Assembly: GCA_947473305.1 (NCBI GenBank)
Contig: CANJCB010000018.1
Coordinates: 1 to 64,000, forward strand
Reading direction: 5' to 3'
Source: Rhodospirillales bacterium
Lineage (GTDB): Bacteria > Pseudomonadota > Alphaproteobacteria > ATCC43930 > CGMCC-115725
Length of the DNA stretch: 64,000 nt
Positions 63,681 through 64,000 of this stretch are shown here, one piece after another (positions within the stretch are counted from its first letter, which is position 1; each line of letters begins with the position of its first letter). The notes beneath the pieces are model-generated. The model was not told where the DNA came from. It searched no databases and saw only the letters and a program-made list of their open reading frames with translations. The position numbers and the translations under genes are program-made.

Positions 63681-64000
63681 ATGGGGGATTTGCGCCTGAC
63701 CTTGGCCTGCGGGCCTTACGACCGCACCCAGGCCTTGCGGGACGGCTCCATCAAGCCCGAGGGGATCGATCTCACCTATGTGACGATCCAGCCCGCCGAG
63801 ATTTTCTGGCGCATGCTCCAATATAAGGAGTTCGACGTCGCGGAGATGTCGCTCTCCAACTATTCGACCCTGGTGAATGCGGGCGACCCGCCCTTCATCG
63901 CCATCCCGGCCTTTCCGTCCCGGGTGTTCCGCCACGGGTTCTTCTTCATCAACACCGACAAGGGCATCAAGACCCCGGCCGACCTCAAGGGCAAGCGGGG
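63681..64000 (+). CDS. Substrate-binding-like protein, 4,5-dihydroxyphthalate decarboxylase type (partial)
   Basis: The first 106 codons are present before the window ends. The sequence (LRLTLACGPYDRTQALRDG, PEGIDLTYVTIQPAEIFWRML, FDVAEMSLSNYSTL) matches the PBP-like family often named 4,5-dihydroxyphthalate decarboxylase, most members of which are of unproven function. AGAGAGGATCG precedes the ATG. No signal peptide is seen, which argues for a cytoplasmic enzyme rather than a periplasmic binder. Confidence 0.82.
   Translation, partial: MGDLRLTLACGPYDRTQALRDGSIKPEGIDLTYVTIQPAEIFWRMLQYKEFDVAEMSLSNYSTLVNAGDPPFIAIPAFPSRVFRHGFFFINTDKGIKTPADLKGKR

Overview
The window is one contiguous stretch of a GC-rich (about 60-65 % by eye) alphaproteobacterial chromosome. 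The gene order tig-clpP-clpX-lon-hupB, a 14-gene nuo operon running into birA-coaX-rnj-mce-DUF1467-tag, and proS-lolC-lolD-dnaE are typical of Rhodospirillales and relatives. Short type-3 ProRS, stand-alone CoaX, RNase J, DUF1467 and EcfG-type promoter sequences agree with that. No rRNA, CRISPR array, insertion sequence or prophage was recognised. Four tRNA genes are present: His(GTG), Leu(TAG), Val(TAC) and Asp(GTC).

Layout. 0-2.4 kb: five small envelope or secreted proteins, two of them threonine-rich. 2.4-6.5 kb: a PAS-domain protein, a metallo-beta-lactamase-fold hydrolase, and a convergent three-gene operon (bdhA, patatin-like hydrolase, acetoacetate decarboxylase) that looks like polyhydroxybutyrate/ketone-body catabolism. 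6.5-10.9 kb: a tight five-gene unit of circularly permuted ATP-grasp, alpha-E protein, transglutaminase-like protein, the proteasome-like peptidase Anbu and a CopD-type membrane protein. This is the most interesting system in the window. 10.9-18.4 kb: a membrane class III nucleotide cyclase, a CheY-like receiver, small exported proteins, an SDR protein that has lost most of its catalytic tetrad, the NAD(P)HX repair enzyme Nnr and malonyl-CoA decarboxylase. 18.5-25.6 kb: tRNA-Leu, then the protein quality-control block (trigger factor, ClpP, ClpX, Lon) and HU. 25.6-29.5 kb: an accessory stretch between tRNA-Val and tRNA-Asp with a NodS-like methyltransferase, duplicated aromatic-rich secreted proteins, a 32-residue membrane protein, a lipoprotein and a lone pilin-like protein, punctuated by strong hairpins.

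29.7-48.3 kb: twenty same-strand genes with overlaps or gaps of at most 13 bp: nuoA to nuoN (respiratory complex I), birA, coaX, rnj, mce, a DUF1467 protein and tag. 48.4-64 kb: a DUF1622 membrane protein, an AzgA-type purine permease, an HTH regulator, proS-lolC-lolD, a lipoprotein divergent from dnaE, a CapA-like protein, a membrane protein, a family-5 solute-binding protein, a GFA protein, a glutathione transferase and the start of a second solute-binding-like protein cut by the window edge.

Regulatory signals. Three exact GGAAC-N16/17-CGTT sequences (the EcfG general-stress sigma factor consensus), plus several near matches, sit correctly oriented upstream of small envelope or unknown genes at both ends of the first 29 kb, suggesting these belong to the general stress regulon. 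A perfect CRP-type palindrome lies upstream of the pilin-like gene. Clear sigma-70-type promoters precede tRNA-His, tRNA-Asp and hupB.
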